From NCBI GenBank assembly GCA_963920665.1, contig OY987265.1, positions 29,207,001 to 29,271,000 of the forward strand: a DNA stretch of 64,000 nt, in the 5' to 3' direction. The notes under the pieces are model-generated. The model was given only the letters and a program-made list of their open reading frames with translations, ran no database searches and was not told where the DNA came from. Position 1 is the first letter of the stretch, and each line of letters starts with the position of its first letter. The stretch is from Straminergon stramineum. Lineage: Eukaryota > Streptophyta > Bryopsida > Hypnales > Calliergonaceae. Below are positions 1-12,374 of this stretch, piece by piece. Position numbers and translations under genes: made by a program.

Positions 1-1169
1 TGAGTTAGAAAAGCTACACGTATGTTAAGAGGTGGAGTAAATTCACTTAATTTAGTCAGTTGGGCATCTGGAGGGTAACCCTAATTCTCTTGGGAGGCCA
101 ACAAATGGCGTTTGGATGGCAGTTAGCATCCCTACGAGATGAAAGAAGACTGGAATTTTCACCCATTTGGGGATGAGGGAGTATATAAAATGGTATTTGA
201 CTCACAGAATATAAATTACGTACAAAAGTATGACAAGACACACCTTCTGATTGACAATTCAACAATTATTATTTTTCGTTTGGATGTCAATTTAACACCT
301 AAACCTTATCATCCTCACATGCAAGATCATACACATAGAATACAAGACCATTTTGTAGCTTTTGAGACATGTAGGAGGTGCAGTAATGATCTAAATTGGG
401 AGTGCCAGGTCTCGTTGAATTAGACTCTCAAGGAATGCCATTTCTAATTGAATTTAACTCTTGAGAATCATGAGAATCTGGTGCAAATAGTAATATTGAA
501 GAGAAACTTCTTCTTGTGGGTACACGTCCTGATGTTTTTATCAATGCATTAGAAAACGACAATCTTGGGCACTTCATCGAGAAACGGCAATCACAGTCCT
601 CGAAGGGATAATGATATATTTCAGTTGGCGCCGGTAAATTTGATTAATTGCAATTGGGCGGTCATGATTTGACACAAATAACTTACAGAGCACGCACCAG
701 CATTGAACTGAAATTCTTTCTTCAATTCCTCAGTTACTTTCACTAAAATGTATGTAAGAAACCCACAATCTGAGCACACCATCACTGTATTTTCATTTAT
801 CTTGTGGGAAGGAAGGAAGGAAGGAAGGACTAACCGATTGACTCCACCCCTGAAATCTATGGTAACATTTCCAGTATAATCCCAAGTGCAGATCATATTC
901 AAGCCAAACTGCAGTAGCTATTTTTCTACTTAATTTGTCAAAAACTTTCTGTGTATATAACAGGGCCGAAGCCCCTTGCTGCTTAGTTTGTAAGAGATTC
1001 TCTGAAAAACGCAAGTAATTGAAGACCAAAACAAGGCAGGCAGCTGGAAGTTGGAGCTGCCTATTCAAACCAAGCAAGCCAAGAAGGAAACCAGTTGACA
1101 GAAAAACCATTCAAGGAGATGATGATGACGATGAAGCTTATTAAGTTAATATCTTCAGAATGATCCTCG
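1..1169. other. 3' flank of the AP2-like gene, no gene seen
   Basis: This stretch lies downstream of the stop codon of the minus-strand AP2-like gene and should hold its 3' UTR. A GGAA microsatellite runs from about 807 to 829. Open frames here are short, overlapping and without recognisable domains, so I call no gene. Confidence 0.5.
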
Positions 1170-4100
1170 TTAGGCTGAGCACTTGAAGGTTGCATGAGAA
1201 GAAGCAGCTTCGGCAGTTTTCCCACTGGCATTTCTATTGCCACGCTTTCTCTCTGAAAAGAAACACCGAAACAGAGATCCATTCATTAGCAACAACAAAA
1301 AAGAAGAATAAATGATTAGTTTTACGAATGACGTGAATGAAGAATTTGGTGGCAAAAACAAGAGATCCATTTAAGAAAAAGAAAAAGAAGAACAACACTA
1401 GTTCTATGACTGACGAGAATGAAAGAATCTGTTGGCATAGTTCTGCGAACTATTGCCACAAGGTGACATAGACAGTGAGTGCTAACTTTGGTGTCTCATT
1501 ATTTTTGGAGGAAAGGTAAGAGAGCCTATTTGTATTACAACTCAAAAGTCAGCCTTTTAATTCATGCCACTATGTATTAGTAGTGTACATTTCAAAATTT
1601 TCAAATGTACTCTAACGGTGCATAGTGGTTGAAAAGTGGCTCAAAATAGTCACACGGCACAAATAGGGTTTGCAACACAAACTCATCATCATAAAGAAAA
1701 ACCAATGACATCATTTGGTAATATACATGTTGCAAGCTAGGATTTATAAAGTTTTTTTATAGGATGCCTATACTAACACTTCTTTCATATGATCTTTAAA
1801 ACAACATTCTTGAATATCTTGCAAAAGTTGTTCATTATCATTAAGTACTAATCAAATGTTCAAAACTTGCTTTTTCTTTGCTTGGTGGTAAAGACTACAA
1901 AAACATCCAATTTAATTTACTTGTCTATAATAAAATAAATCCTTAACTCAAACTATGTCTTGGTCATTTTTAGGTTAGGGTGTACTTTTGTTCAAAATTG
2001 ATTGGCGTGTTTGCTCCAAGAAATCTTCCCATTGAAGGAGTTGTAGCTCTTGCTTCTCAACATCAGTCAACTCGAAGTTGGGCTCTCGGCCACACAAATA
2101 AGCAGCTCTGCCATCCATGTACAAAAACAAATCAAAACAATTCCAATATACACATACCTCTTTAATATCATCACCTCTAACATCTCATCACATCTTCTAT
2201 TCTCTTACCAAATCCAAAGGGGAAAAGGTACACAATTCAAAACCCTCTATGCACTTTCACAATCACACCCTATCATTCCATATATCATAAGCAATTGCAT
2301 GCAAATGTGATATAATGAAAGGATTAGACAAGTGATGTAGGACTCAAAACCAAATGCTTGACTTTTGCAACACCAATTACTTTTCAAATATTACTTCTAA
2401 ATACACCTTATAGCATTTTAATTAATTATTTTCATTTATTTTTGGTAGATAGATAAGGTGGGGTGGTCAAATCCAATTATATTCCTTTATATGCCATGGG
2501 GAGTACCACATAGTGGTTCTTTTGCGGGTTGTTTGCTTCCCTAAACTCGTGTTCTTTAGTTCTTGAACTCCATTGATATTGTAATCACATGCATTTTAGT
2601 TGCCTAGGCTATGGTACTAAAGATGTTTGTGCTTATCACCAATGCTAGTGCAAGAAGCATATTTAGCAATCCAAAAATGATGCAAGGTAGATTTAATTAA
2701 TTAATTACAAACCGGTCATAGAGATGAGCTGCCTCTTCTTGGGAATCCACAGTGCCTAAGTGGACTTGCTTCTTCTCCACTTTAATGGCTGCTTGCCATT
2801 TCATATTCTTGAAGTAGACACCACGCATGATACAAGGCTCTTGATTCTCTCGGTGTTTCCTCTTTTGTTGTTTCCTTTTCTTCAATTCTTTTCCTACAAC
2901 ATGGGCAATCAATATCATCATTAGCAAGGAAACATCTTCAATTTTGTTAAATTGGTGAATACTCAAGACATTGACACTTCTTATGGCAAGCACCCCAAAT
3001 CCTAAATTTATGCCAATCCTATTTTTTCAAGTTTGCATTGAAGAATAGCACCAAGTGAATGAATTTGGCTCACACCTACTTTTGGCTTTGATCTAGTGTT
3101 GGTGAGGCCTAAGTAAACAATATCTTGCCCTTATTTTGTACTTGCTATTAGGATTTGTTTGCCCTACACTTATTCTACACTTTTGGAAAGCAAATTCTAG
3201 ATTACAATTTTTCACAAATAGAAAAAATAAGGCAAATCTTGCATTTAATGATGACCTTGAAGAGTCTTGAATGAAGCTATAGATGACATACCTATGGTTT
3301 TCTTTATAAGTGATACAAAATACAAGATGACCACTGATATTCTTCTATATTGGAGTAAGTGCCACACAATAGTCATCTTATAAAGTGAATTGCCAAAAAA
3401 AGGAACCCCAAATTCATCCACTAAGATAGGGAGCCTAATATAGACCTCGAACCCAAATTAGTGCAAATCTACACCAATCAAACATTTCAATGCCTAAAAT
3501 GTTGGACGAATGTAGATTTGCATTGAATTGGATTGGGGTTCCAAATGGGCTCCCTACCTTATCTTATATTGATATCACAATTAGAAGGTCTGGTATATAA
3601 AGAATAGAACCTTTTAGTTTGGGTAGAATTTTGTAATAGCATGAATCATCATCATTGCAATCTAAAGCAAACCTAAATTCAACTTTACATGGACACTTTT
3701 GAAGGCACAACCTTCTGGAAAGGACACATGATACAACTTTTGTAGCCCTTGAAGGGATGGCATAGGTGGTGGAGTTGCAAATCTAAACCTTGTGCTCACA
3801 TCCTGCAATTCATCACCTCCAACATGTGGAGCTATAAGAATGATGTAGAGAATACAAGAAAGATTGGTGGTACAATCAAATGGCTAGGATAGAATAACAA
3901 AATTTGTGTGAATCCAAACAATATCTTAGCCTACAAAAAAGAAATATCTTTGAAAAAGTACACATTCTCTTCCGTTAGAGGATGGTCTATAGATCATTCA
4001 AGGATGTTGTGAACGTTTGGTCTCAATTTCTGTATGAAATAAGCTACTCCAAACTTTCAAAAGTCATGAATAAATTGTTTCACGACACACAAAAAATTCG

Positions 4101-4897
4101 TAACATGGGGAACGCCACAAGTACAATGTAGGATGGAATGTGAGCAACATGTGCAGTGCACTTGGGGTTTTGCAGAACAACAAAACTAAGCCCCAAGTCC
4201 ATCTGGAGACAATATTCAAGAGTACCTGTTTGCTGGGTATCTCCTTGTTGGTGTTCAAGGTGGTTTCTGGAACATCAGCTGCTCTAGGATAAGAAGAACG
4301 TCTGTACACTTGTGGTGGACTTGTTATATCTGCAAGGGGAGCAACCACATTCATTCCACAATCAAATTCAAAGCCTGAAGGAATTTAAACAGTAATTGTC
4401 AAATTTTGCAATAACATAGCATTCTTGAACGTGAAGGTTGCGATGTCTCTTCTACAGCAGTGGCATAGTCGCAAGAATAATTTCACCTACAGTGGCGTGG
4501 GATACAGGAAGAAGCGTCAATTCAAGAGTTTCAAGAATTTTCAATGTTTTTCCAACACGAAAAGGAGGTAGAAATGCATGAGAGAGAAAGGGACTGCTCC
4601 CCTGAAGTTAAGAATGTTAAAGATAAATCGAGTCGGTAATGAGAATTGAAAACTCTACGGGACCAAAAAATTAGTATTCTTGACAAAAACTTAGGGCTCA
4701 GAATGGAAGAAAGTAGAAAATCTTGCAGTTGAACTTCTGCACTCTGGCATGGCATCTCCACACTGATAATCGGTTTTCATTCTAACTACAATTGATCATT
4801 CCCTCCTATAACTTTGATTTTCCCAAAACACAGAATTGCGTTTTCATACAATACCTGGAGACAGTCCACTATGTCGCCGTTTCCTGATACTAACCAT
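1170..4897 (-). CDS. AP2/ERF-domain protein, At4g13040-like (APD1 type)
   Basis: This is a probable nuclear DNA-binding protein with one divergent AP2 domain. Coding exons on the minus strand are 4897-4855, 4374-4226, about 2879-2713, 2107-1986 and 1252-1170, giving about 187 residues. The start MVSIRKRRHSGLSPG matches the conserved N terminus of this small plant family. A basic stretch follows, then NQEPCIMRGVYFKNMKWQAA near residue 83. Further on come HLGTVDSQEEAAHLYDR, AAYLCGREPNF and a lysine/arginine-rich tail. Phases agree at exons 1/2, 3/4 and 4/5 with good GT and AG sites. The exon 2/3 junction is less certain: the strong acceptor at 2893 gives the wrong phase, so a weaker one at 2879 or an unseen microexon is needed. 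The family is single-copy and only distantly related to ethylene-response ERFs. The family assignment is firm; the exact protein is not. Confidence 0.82.
3422..3566. repeat. 145-bp foldback repeat in an intron of the AP2-like gene
   Basis: The two halves are inverted copies. TAAGATAGGGAGCC near 3422 pairs with GGCTCCCTACCTTATCTTA ending at 3566. TGCAAATCTAC near 3462 pairs with GTAGATTTGCA near 3510. The arms run almost to the centre, so the transcript of this intron could fold into a long hairpin. It is probably a foldback MITE; the superfamily is not clear. Confidence 0.7.
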
Positions 4898-5640
4898 GCT
4901 TGAACTCCTCCACTGCTTTGATGGTTTTCAACTGCAGTAGCTGTGACAAGAAATAGGAACAACACCCCAAAATTGCTCAACTGCTCTCAAATTTTCAAAC
5001 ACGCAATCCTCCTTGTAACCTCGCTCGCCATCATTCGATCTCGCAAAATTCTCAAAAACGAATCTGCCATCACTGTGCATGATCTGCGCACAACCGAAAG
5101 ACCCAAATCATACACAAATCAAACACAAATTATGATTAACTATAAGGCACATTCCAGAGCCTTCACCGAATCGCAAACTTTCGACGACGAAGGAGCTCTC
5201 TTCCCTTTCGAAATGAAGCTTGTTCTCCAACTCGACGACAAAGTTCACGTACCTCGAGAAGAATCTTCACCACTGTGCAGTTTTGACAAGCACACTCCAC
5301 TCTGGCTAACGAAAATGTGCTGGTGCTTGTGGAACGGTACACGAATTAAGACATGTAGGAGAACAATAGCATGCCCAAGCACAAGCAAAGAATGTTTCAC
5401 TCTCCAAAATTGCAGCATACCGACAACCCTGAACTTAAAGTCTCCGAAAGAGTCTCCGAGCGATCTCCCAAGCAACCTTGAAAAGCCAATTCCTAACCAA
5501 TTGCAACTCTGCGATCAAGATCATCGAACCGTCAGAGAGAGTGAGAGACACACACAAAAATCGAACTCACCTGCCCATGTCTGACCGAGGAAACTCCAAG
5601 AAGTGAAAGCTCCGCCACCGATTGCCCGCCATTCTTCTGG
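4855..5640 (-). promoter_or_regulatory. 5' leader of the AP2-like gene with noncoding exon and possible uORF
   Basis: On the minus strand an exon-like segment ends at 5571 with CATGGGCAG followed by GTGAGTTC, a near-consensus donor. A matching acceptor (CTACTGCAG) lies at about 4932, 35 bases before the coding ATG at 4897. The noncoding exon contains an ATG at 5632-5630 (MAGNRWRSFHF...). Its frame would stop soon after the splice, so it would act as an upstream ORF. The splicing is inferred from signals alone. Confidence 0.45.
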
Positions 5641-8600
5641 ATCCATCGCAAGGAATTACAAACAGTTGTGTGTGCGTGCGTGCACGCGCTTGTGCAGCTT
5701 CTGAAAACCTCCTTCGGCGATCATTCAATGGGGACAGTGAGGCTGTGAGAAAGGAAGCAAGGAAGGAGTCGCCGTGGGAGCTGAAGGTGGTACAACTTCA
5801 GATTAGATGATGCCAAGCACATGAGATCTGGGGTAGGGCCTTTGGGGAATTGAGGGCTTTTGGTTGGGGCCCTTCTTCCAGTAAACTGAAGTTATTTATT
5901 CTTTACATCAGGCGAGGCATCATCGGCTGGACTTTTCTTCCTCCGCGGCTTGTTGGCAGTTCTATCCAAAGCTCCCCATTGTGCGCTTGCACACTGTGCC
6001 TACCCCTAGGAATCCGGCAGTAGCCATAGTGACTGTAGGATTTGTTGGATCGGTAGCCATAGCCAGGATGATGGTGGACTGATGACTGGGGTCAACTGAA
6101 CCTGCCGATCTGACGTGGGTTGGGCCCTCCACCGAAGGATGCCAAAGGTAAATTTGGTGCCTTTTGATTGTTGTTAAGAGAATGATTATATTTACTGTAG
6201 AGAACAGCTTTTCTACTTCCATGTCTACGAAGCACAACAGGGGATATTGTTGTATAAGTTAGGGTAAGGCACCCGCTTGAGATCAGAATGGGGTGCGTGA
6301 AAAGATTCTTTGTAGGGATGGTTTACTGCCTGGAAAGCTCATGGGTTTGGCGATGACGGGGATATAGTTGCGGTGCACCCTAAACCACTTGGACGGCATG
6401 GGTGGTGGCAGATTTCAACAACTGATTCCGTGAAGCTACACGGTAACACGTATTTCAAGGAGGAGAAATTCTATGTACAATCAGATTTTACAGCGATTTT
6501 GGTGAGATTTGCTGAAAATGGCCAAGGGTTCTGTTGAAGCTTCCGGCACCATGGAGCAAATAACTTAAGCTTATATGATTCAAAATTTACCAGAATTGAT
6601 GGGCTCAACTAAAATTTGGAGCGAACCCTGACCAAAACAGAAAATCGAGAAAGTGTGCTGTAGGGCTGAGTGGGTCCTGCAGCGATGGATGTCATCCTTT
6701 GGCTAATACCGCGGAATTACGGTGGAAACATACGTTCACGTACAGTACTGATTTGCTACTTCAGTCGGTGCATTTCACTATAGTTTTCTTTCCTATGGTT
6801 TGGATCATTTATGTATCTTTTGAACTCTTGCTCAGCCCACTCTTGCTTTAATCTCCTTCTTCTCTGGATCGAAGTTCAGGAGGCGTTGCATTGACAGAAG
6901 TTACATGCGAGGAAGTTTGAGTAGGGCTTTACACAAAAAGAATGGGAGGCAATGCTACACGGGCAGAGTCTTCATTAATCTACTGCAGAGGTTAGTGCAT
7001 CAAGGAACGTGCACTAATTAACCTCTGCAACGTCCAATTACGGAGGGAGGCTCGCAAGATTATTGCAGACAGCGATTTGCAAAGGGTGAGCAAGCTAGGG
7101 TTTTGCACATGGGCTGGTGACACAATATATGGAGCGGATGACGTTGCCACAGGTATGCGATTATCTGTATTTAGATGATACTTAGGTCGGTGTCTGCACT
7201 CCATTGCAATTCTTGTCCAGTAATTTCGATCACTGTGGCTTCTATGGTTTGGCTTCCTTTCATGGAAGGTGTGGGCTTCGGTGCATGGTTACAAACTCAA
7301 AACTCATCTTGCTGATGCATATAGACTTTTTTAATATTGCCTTCCCGAATATCAAATCCCCTGTTCTCTATACGCTATATCAAAGTCTAAAGAATGGCTG
7401 TATCGTTTCCAGTTCAGTTCACAACTCAGTTAGCCCTCTCACTGTTTAAGTCACAAGAACCTGCATGCATATGTGATAATAAGGAGTTTCACAAGTGCGA
7501 AACGGGTGCTCGATCACCTTCCTGAATTTGTGCGACTCCAAGTAGTGGTAGAGGATACTATTTTCTTCAATTTCTTCATCTGTAACATGTTTATGAGTCT
7601 GCGTGGTTTTCTGGAGCTGTGAGAGGTCTGTGGATAGACCTTTGGGTACAAGAACCATATCAATTGAGACCGATAATTTAACTAGTATCTTTGAACTTCT
7701 TATGTAATTTAAACTAAGAGGTTGTGGATCTCTACTGGAGGGACAACAGAAAACCCCATTTGACCATTTCATTCAAAGATGAGTTGTCATCGACATTCAC
7801 GTCATCACGTGCATTTTGTGTGCTGTGGAATTAAAGAGCTCTGGTGTAGAGAGATCTACCGTCATTTAATGGTTTCAGGACATCATTCTGATTATATCAT
7901 ATTGAATTACTGATGGTTCTCTTACAATTATTTTCGTCAATGCTTCACTGGTTTATCCTATTTAAGGTACAATCACACCTGCTCTTAGAAGGCGGTCTTT
8001 GAGGCAGTGATGACAAAGTTTTCGAGAGGCAGTTCAAAGTTCAGACCATCATGCTTTGGTATTTTACCATTCCTAGGTGGATGCCTTGTTGGCGAGGGAT
8101 ATAAACAGTTCTTACATACGAAGAGTCGCAAATTTTTCTGAATTTTGCGGGATATCAGGCATTTCTTTCGTCACAATGAATCCTTGTATTTTCCCAGATA
8201 AATGAGCTCTAAGAGTGGTTTGGGTTAATGCTCCTCGAAACCAACAGATAGAGATCCACCGGATCTTGACATTCTTGACATTTATAGGGCAATGCCGAGC
8301 TGATAAGGAGCATATTTTCCAAAAAAAATGGGCTGACGAGGTGGGCAAAGCCCCGATGAGGCCTATTTTTCCCGAAACACCTGACAAAGATAGCCGTTGC
8401 TGTGCGTTAATCTCGCTACAAAAAATTAAACTTTCTTTCGACACACCCTCGGTTTCCAAGCGAGGATCACTCTCGCAACAGAGAGGGTCCACACGGAAAC
8501 TTTGACACTCAAGACTCCAAAGTGAGGCACCTCAAGAAATGAAGCTTACGGATGGTTTGACAATCAATGCCATGCTTACTGAAGTACATTCGTTTTGCTT

Positions 8601-9369
8601 CTGTATATACAAACCAACCTTAATTTCATTGCCAAAATGTCCAGGATAATTGATTTGTGATTCAAAATTATAGTTATTCATGTCTGGTGCAAGCAATTTG
8701 ACTTCCAGTAATGCATGGTTCAATTTTGGTCGAGAACCAACCCTCGCAATATTTTCTTGTAGTTTGTAGTTTGCAAATTTTCTGGAGATGAAGTTTTTTG
8801 GTCCTCAATCAGGTTGGGTTGAGCTTACATGAGATAAGAATTTCTATTGAATATTTGCAGAAGATTTGACATGGAATGAGGTTACCACACTGATTCTCTT
8901 TTTTTCTTTAAACTCAAAAGCAAGGATTCTTTGCACGCTAGAAAAGGCTTACTACTAGATCAAAGTATGCCGATAGATGTTTCGGATTATGAAGATGTTC
9001 TCACTAAACCCATCGAGTCGTTCAATAGAAAACTGAAAATTTCATCTGAAGTGCTAGAAAAGGTCGATTATGATTGTTGTTTCTGAATTTTGTTGAATCT
9101 ATTCTACAGACCTTTCCAGCAATTGTGTTCATTTGAGAATGTGTGCACTCTAAGGATTTTTGCAGACACGATCCTCACAACTAAAAATTTGCAACGCTCG
9201 AAGAATTTCAGATCTTGCAATTCAGAATTGAAACTATTGACTTCAATTGATCGATCAATCTCTGTCAAAGCTTGATCTCACTGCATGTATACTGACAAGG
9301 GCATAAAAAAGGGACACGTACTTTTGAAGGTTGGCTGCTTATTCTCATTCTACAGTTGAACCTACAGCT
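5641..9369. other. Intergenic region, no supportable gene
   Basis: No chain of exons with splice signals or recognisable motifs was found. The longest frames (5962-6237 and 8112-8492, both minus) show no known domain. A short match at 7738-7790 (ACCCCATTT then TTCATTCAAAGATGAG) resembles the end of the dispersed repeat at 49132-49410. Confidence 0.4.
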
Positions 9370-9560
9370 GATGGACTGAAAATGTAAGGATTCTATTTGA
9401 CTAAGGTACGAATCCCAAGTAGAATGTGCAAAATTACTATCATATATGAGTCACTAGCTTCAAATTACAACTACTTCAAGTGAATTTATAGCTGCTGAGA
9501 CTACGAAGATTCAGCAAGCTGGACCGAACTTGGATTGTGAAGTTTTTGTCAATAAACTTG
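9370..9560 (+). pseudogene. Possible Ty1/copia RNase H remnant
   Basis: One frame near 9475 reads TSSEFIAAETTK, which resembles the SS(T)EAEYxA..EA.K segment of copia-type RNase H. The flanks hold stops and no LTRs were seen. The identification rests on about a dozen residues and is weak. Confidence 0.25.
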
Positions 9561-10569
9561 AGTCTTATGACTTTGCGTTGCTTTTTTAAAAGCATCGATC
9601 ACAATATCATTCACCCCAAGCCTCGGATGAATCTGAAGACAAGTAAGTACGTAGTATAGAATTGGCCTATTGCTCAAACAACTTCTGAAAGGCTTCAAAA
9701 TCTGAAAGCCGGGCACCTCTGCAACATCCCAAAAACCAATCGAAACTAGAGAAACTACCACAAAGTGGTCACCTAGGCATTTTATATAAAGGTTTAATTC
9801 TAAGTGACAACATTAAAGACTTAACAAAAAGAATGAAATCATTTTAGAATCTTGTGGCAAAAGAATATCATGATTTTAAGAGTTTTATTGGTAGAATGAT
9901 AGAAATATCTATTTTGAAGTTTTACCTTCAGTATTGTAGAAAATTCAATTGAATATTACAAATTTAAAAAAAAAACATTTTATAAAGTTTGAAGAAAATA
10001 TTTTGTGATATATTGAGATGTTTTATGTAATTTTGGATATTCTTTTATTTTTTTGAAATTTACAGAGTTATTTGAAAAAATTGTAAAATTCAACAAATTT
10101 TGTGCAACTTTGAAGGTAAAACTTTTGAAATGATTATTTCTATCAATAAAATTTCTAAGTTCTTGATTTTTTGCACAATTTTGTAATCAAAAGATTTCCA
10201 CTCTTTTTGCCAAGTGTTTAGTGCATTGTTTATTCCCATTCTGTACAAGTATTGATTTCAAATTTTCCAATTTATAACAAAAGTTCAAGGTTTGAAGTGA
10301 GATTTTGTAATTTACATGGTAATGCACCTCAAAGTGTTTGTGATATTGGCAAAAGAATCTAGATAGAATTGAGAAACAATCCCTTGATTACACTATGGCA
10401 TTGTGTACTAATGTTTCATTGTTTGGCAAGTTTTTGCCAAGGGGGGGGGGTAAGTGAGCGGTTGGAGTAGCAACATATGTGTGAGCAAATGATAGGGTAT
10501 GTTAAAAAAATAGGGGCTAAAAATTATAAATGGGTTTAGAGTAATATAGGGTATCGAAAATGGCATTGG
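9561..10569. other. AT-rich intergenic sequence
   Basis: Low-complexity A/T runs dominate, with a run of ten G at about 10441-10450. I see no gene or clear repeat boundary here. Confidence 0.4.
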
Positions 10570-11310
10570 AAGGTCATTGCAAGAAACACCGGTCCTATTC
10601 TCCGTCACAATTGGAGTGATGTTGTTATCATTGGCTCTAACTTTTGAAGCACAAGTCCAATCAACAAAAATTTTTTGTAGGAGATGTCTAACTTGATGGT
10701 AATAAGATCCTTCATATTTTAGAAAAAATTTAAAATCATTTTATATTTTAAAAATTATTTTGTTAATTTGTCACACTTTGACATTTAGGGGTTTTCACTA
10801 AGTTTGGAGTACCCAAATTGAATGATTTAGAGTTGAAATTTTGGTGGTCTATTCCCACACTAGGTGGACATATGCCTACTAAAGGGCATCTAAAAATACA
10901 TTATTTTATGTCCTCTAGGCCCATGCAAATAGAGCTCCCTTGCACAAGCATTTATGAACATTTAAGATGGTTTCAACTTCATTTTTTTGGTGAAATTTGA
11001 TCACCATCAAGTCCTCACAAATGGCCAAATTTTAGTGTTTTTTTTGTTCATGATTTTATATTTATTATTAATTTATACCTCATTGGATCTATTTTTTGTG
11101 ACAATCTGTCTTTTTTTCTCATAGTACAATTTCAGTACTTGCAAGTAGTCCATAGTACTTACACCAATACTTTCGGTTGTTGATTTTTCTAATCTACAGT
11201 TGTGATAGTTTTGCTACCTAGTACTCATAGTAATTATAGTACTCTAGGTTTGAAATCCAGATTTTGCCAAAACACTACAGAAAACACACGGTGTTTCTTG
11301 CAATGACCTT
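10570..11310. mobile_element. ~741-bp non-autonomous TIR element (TCATTGCAAGAAACAC family, copy 1)
   Basis: The ends are a perfect 22-bp inverted repeat: AAGGTCATTGCAAGAAACAC starts at 10570 and its complement GTGTTTCTTGCAATGACCTT ends at 11310. The interior is AT-rich with no transposase. A second element at 17450-18172 has the same TGCAAGAAACA core and a similar size. No clear target-site duplication could be assigned, so the superfamily is unknown. Confidence 0.75.
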
Positions 11311-12374
11311 GGACGTCTTTAATGTACTATAGGGTATGGAATAATAGGTCCCATTAGAAAATTACATAATGATAGCATGTAAAAAAAATAAAAAATCATA
11401 CCCCCTATAAAATAGTGGTTGTTTGCACCTATATCCTTATTTTTTTTAACACATTGACCCCCTATGGTTTTTGCCAAATTTTAATTGATTTTGAATTGGA
11501 TTCCATGTCATTGGAATAATAAGGGCATTGTAGATGAAATCATCAAAAGTATTTGCAAGAAAATAAAAAGTTACCTGAATATTGATGAAGTTTATTACTT
11601 TTAGGTGATTAAATGGATGAAAGTGAAAATTAAAATGGATGAATGTTTTAACCCACATGCATTTCAAAGTGTGTGTCACAATACCAAGACATCCAAAAAA
11701 AATCCATTAATATAGGTGTAGATGAAGAGCTATACCTAACACTAATAGACTACAATTCCCTATGCAATTCTGATGTACTAGTACTGACTCGAGAATTTAC
11801 ATCATGTTTTATGTCTTTGTGGAACTTTTTAATTGGAACAAATACTTTTTATATATGAAGGACTAGATCATACATGACTTCACACTAACCTATTTTCTCT
11901 TAAATACTTAATACAAAATGTCATTTTTATTTCAAACTTGTAACCAACAGTAAATAAACTTATTATAATTACTCTACCCCACACTAATTGTACAGAAAAG
12001 TCCAAGATCAGGCACCTAAGAAGGATCTTCCCGAGTATTACATAAAGCATCCCAAATCTACGATTTGTGGAGGTGCAGCACAAATGAGAATGTGGATGAG
12101 GATCACTCTCATCTCTGCGAAAGCCTTCGGTGCTTCTCCAAGAGCCCTGTAACTTAGCCATCTCTTCATGTCCCCACAATTCCCAACACCCAATTTTCCA
12201 AACTTTAGAACCCTGGAGCTCATGAAATTTCCAATCAATCTTCAACTTGGATCGCACTGACTCTTGGGTTTTCCAATTTCTTCAATTTCTATCAATGTCG
12301 GCATTGGGTTGTAAAATGCGAGAGTGACCAGATTTTCTCTGCCAAGCTCTAAATCTTAGCGTGGGGGTTTAGAA
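11311..12374. other. Upstream flank of the methyltransferase gene
   Basis: AT-rich DNA gives way at about 12000 to more mixed composition, as expected for the promoter and 5' UTR of the gene starting at 12375. A minus-strand frame at 11880-12257 has no recognisable domain and is not called. Confidence 0.4.

Noticed and set aside
4943..5584. 213-codon plus-strand frame
   Set aside because: It lies antisense over the leader and first intron of the AP2-like gene, has no recognisable domain, and mixes low-complexity segments.
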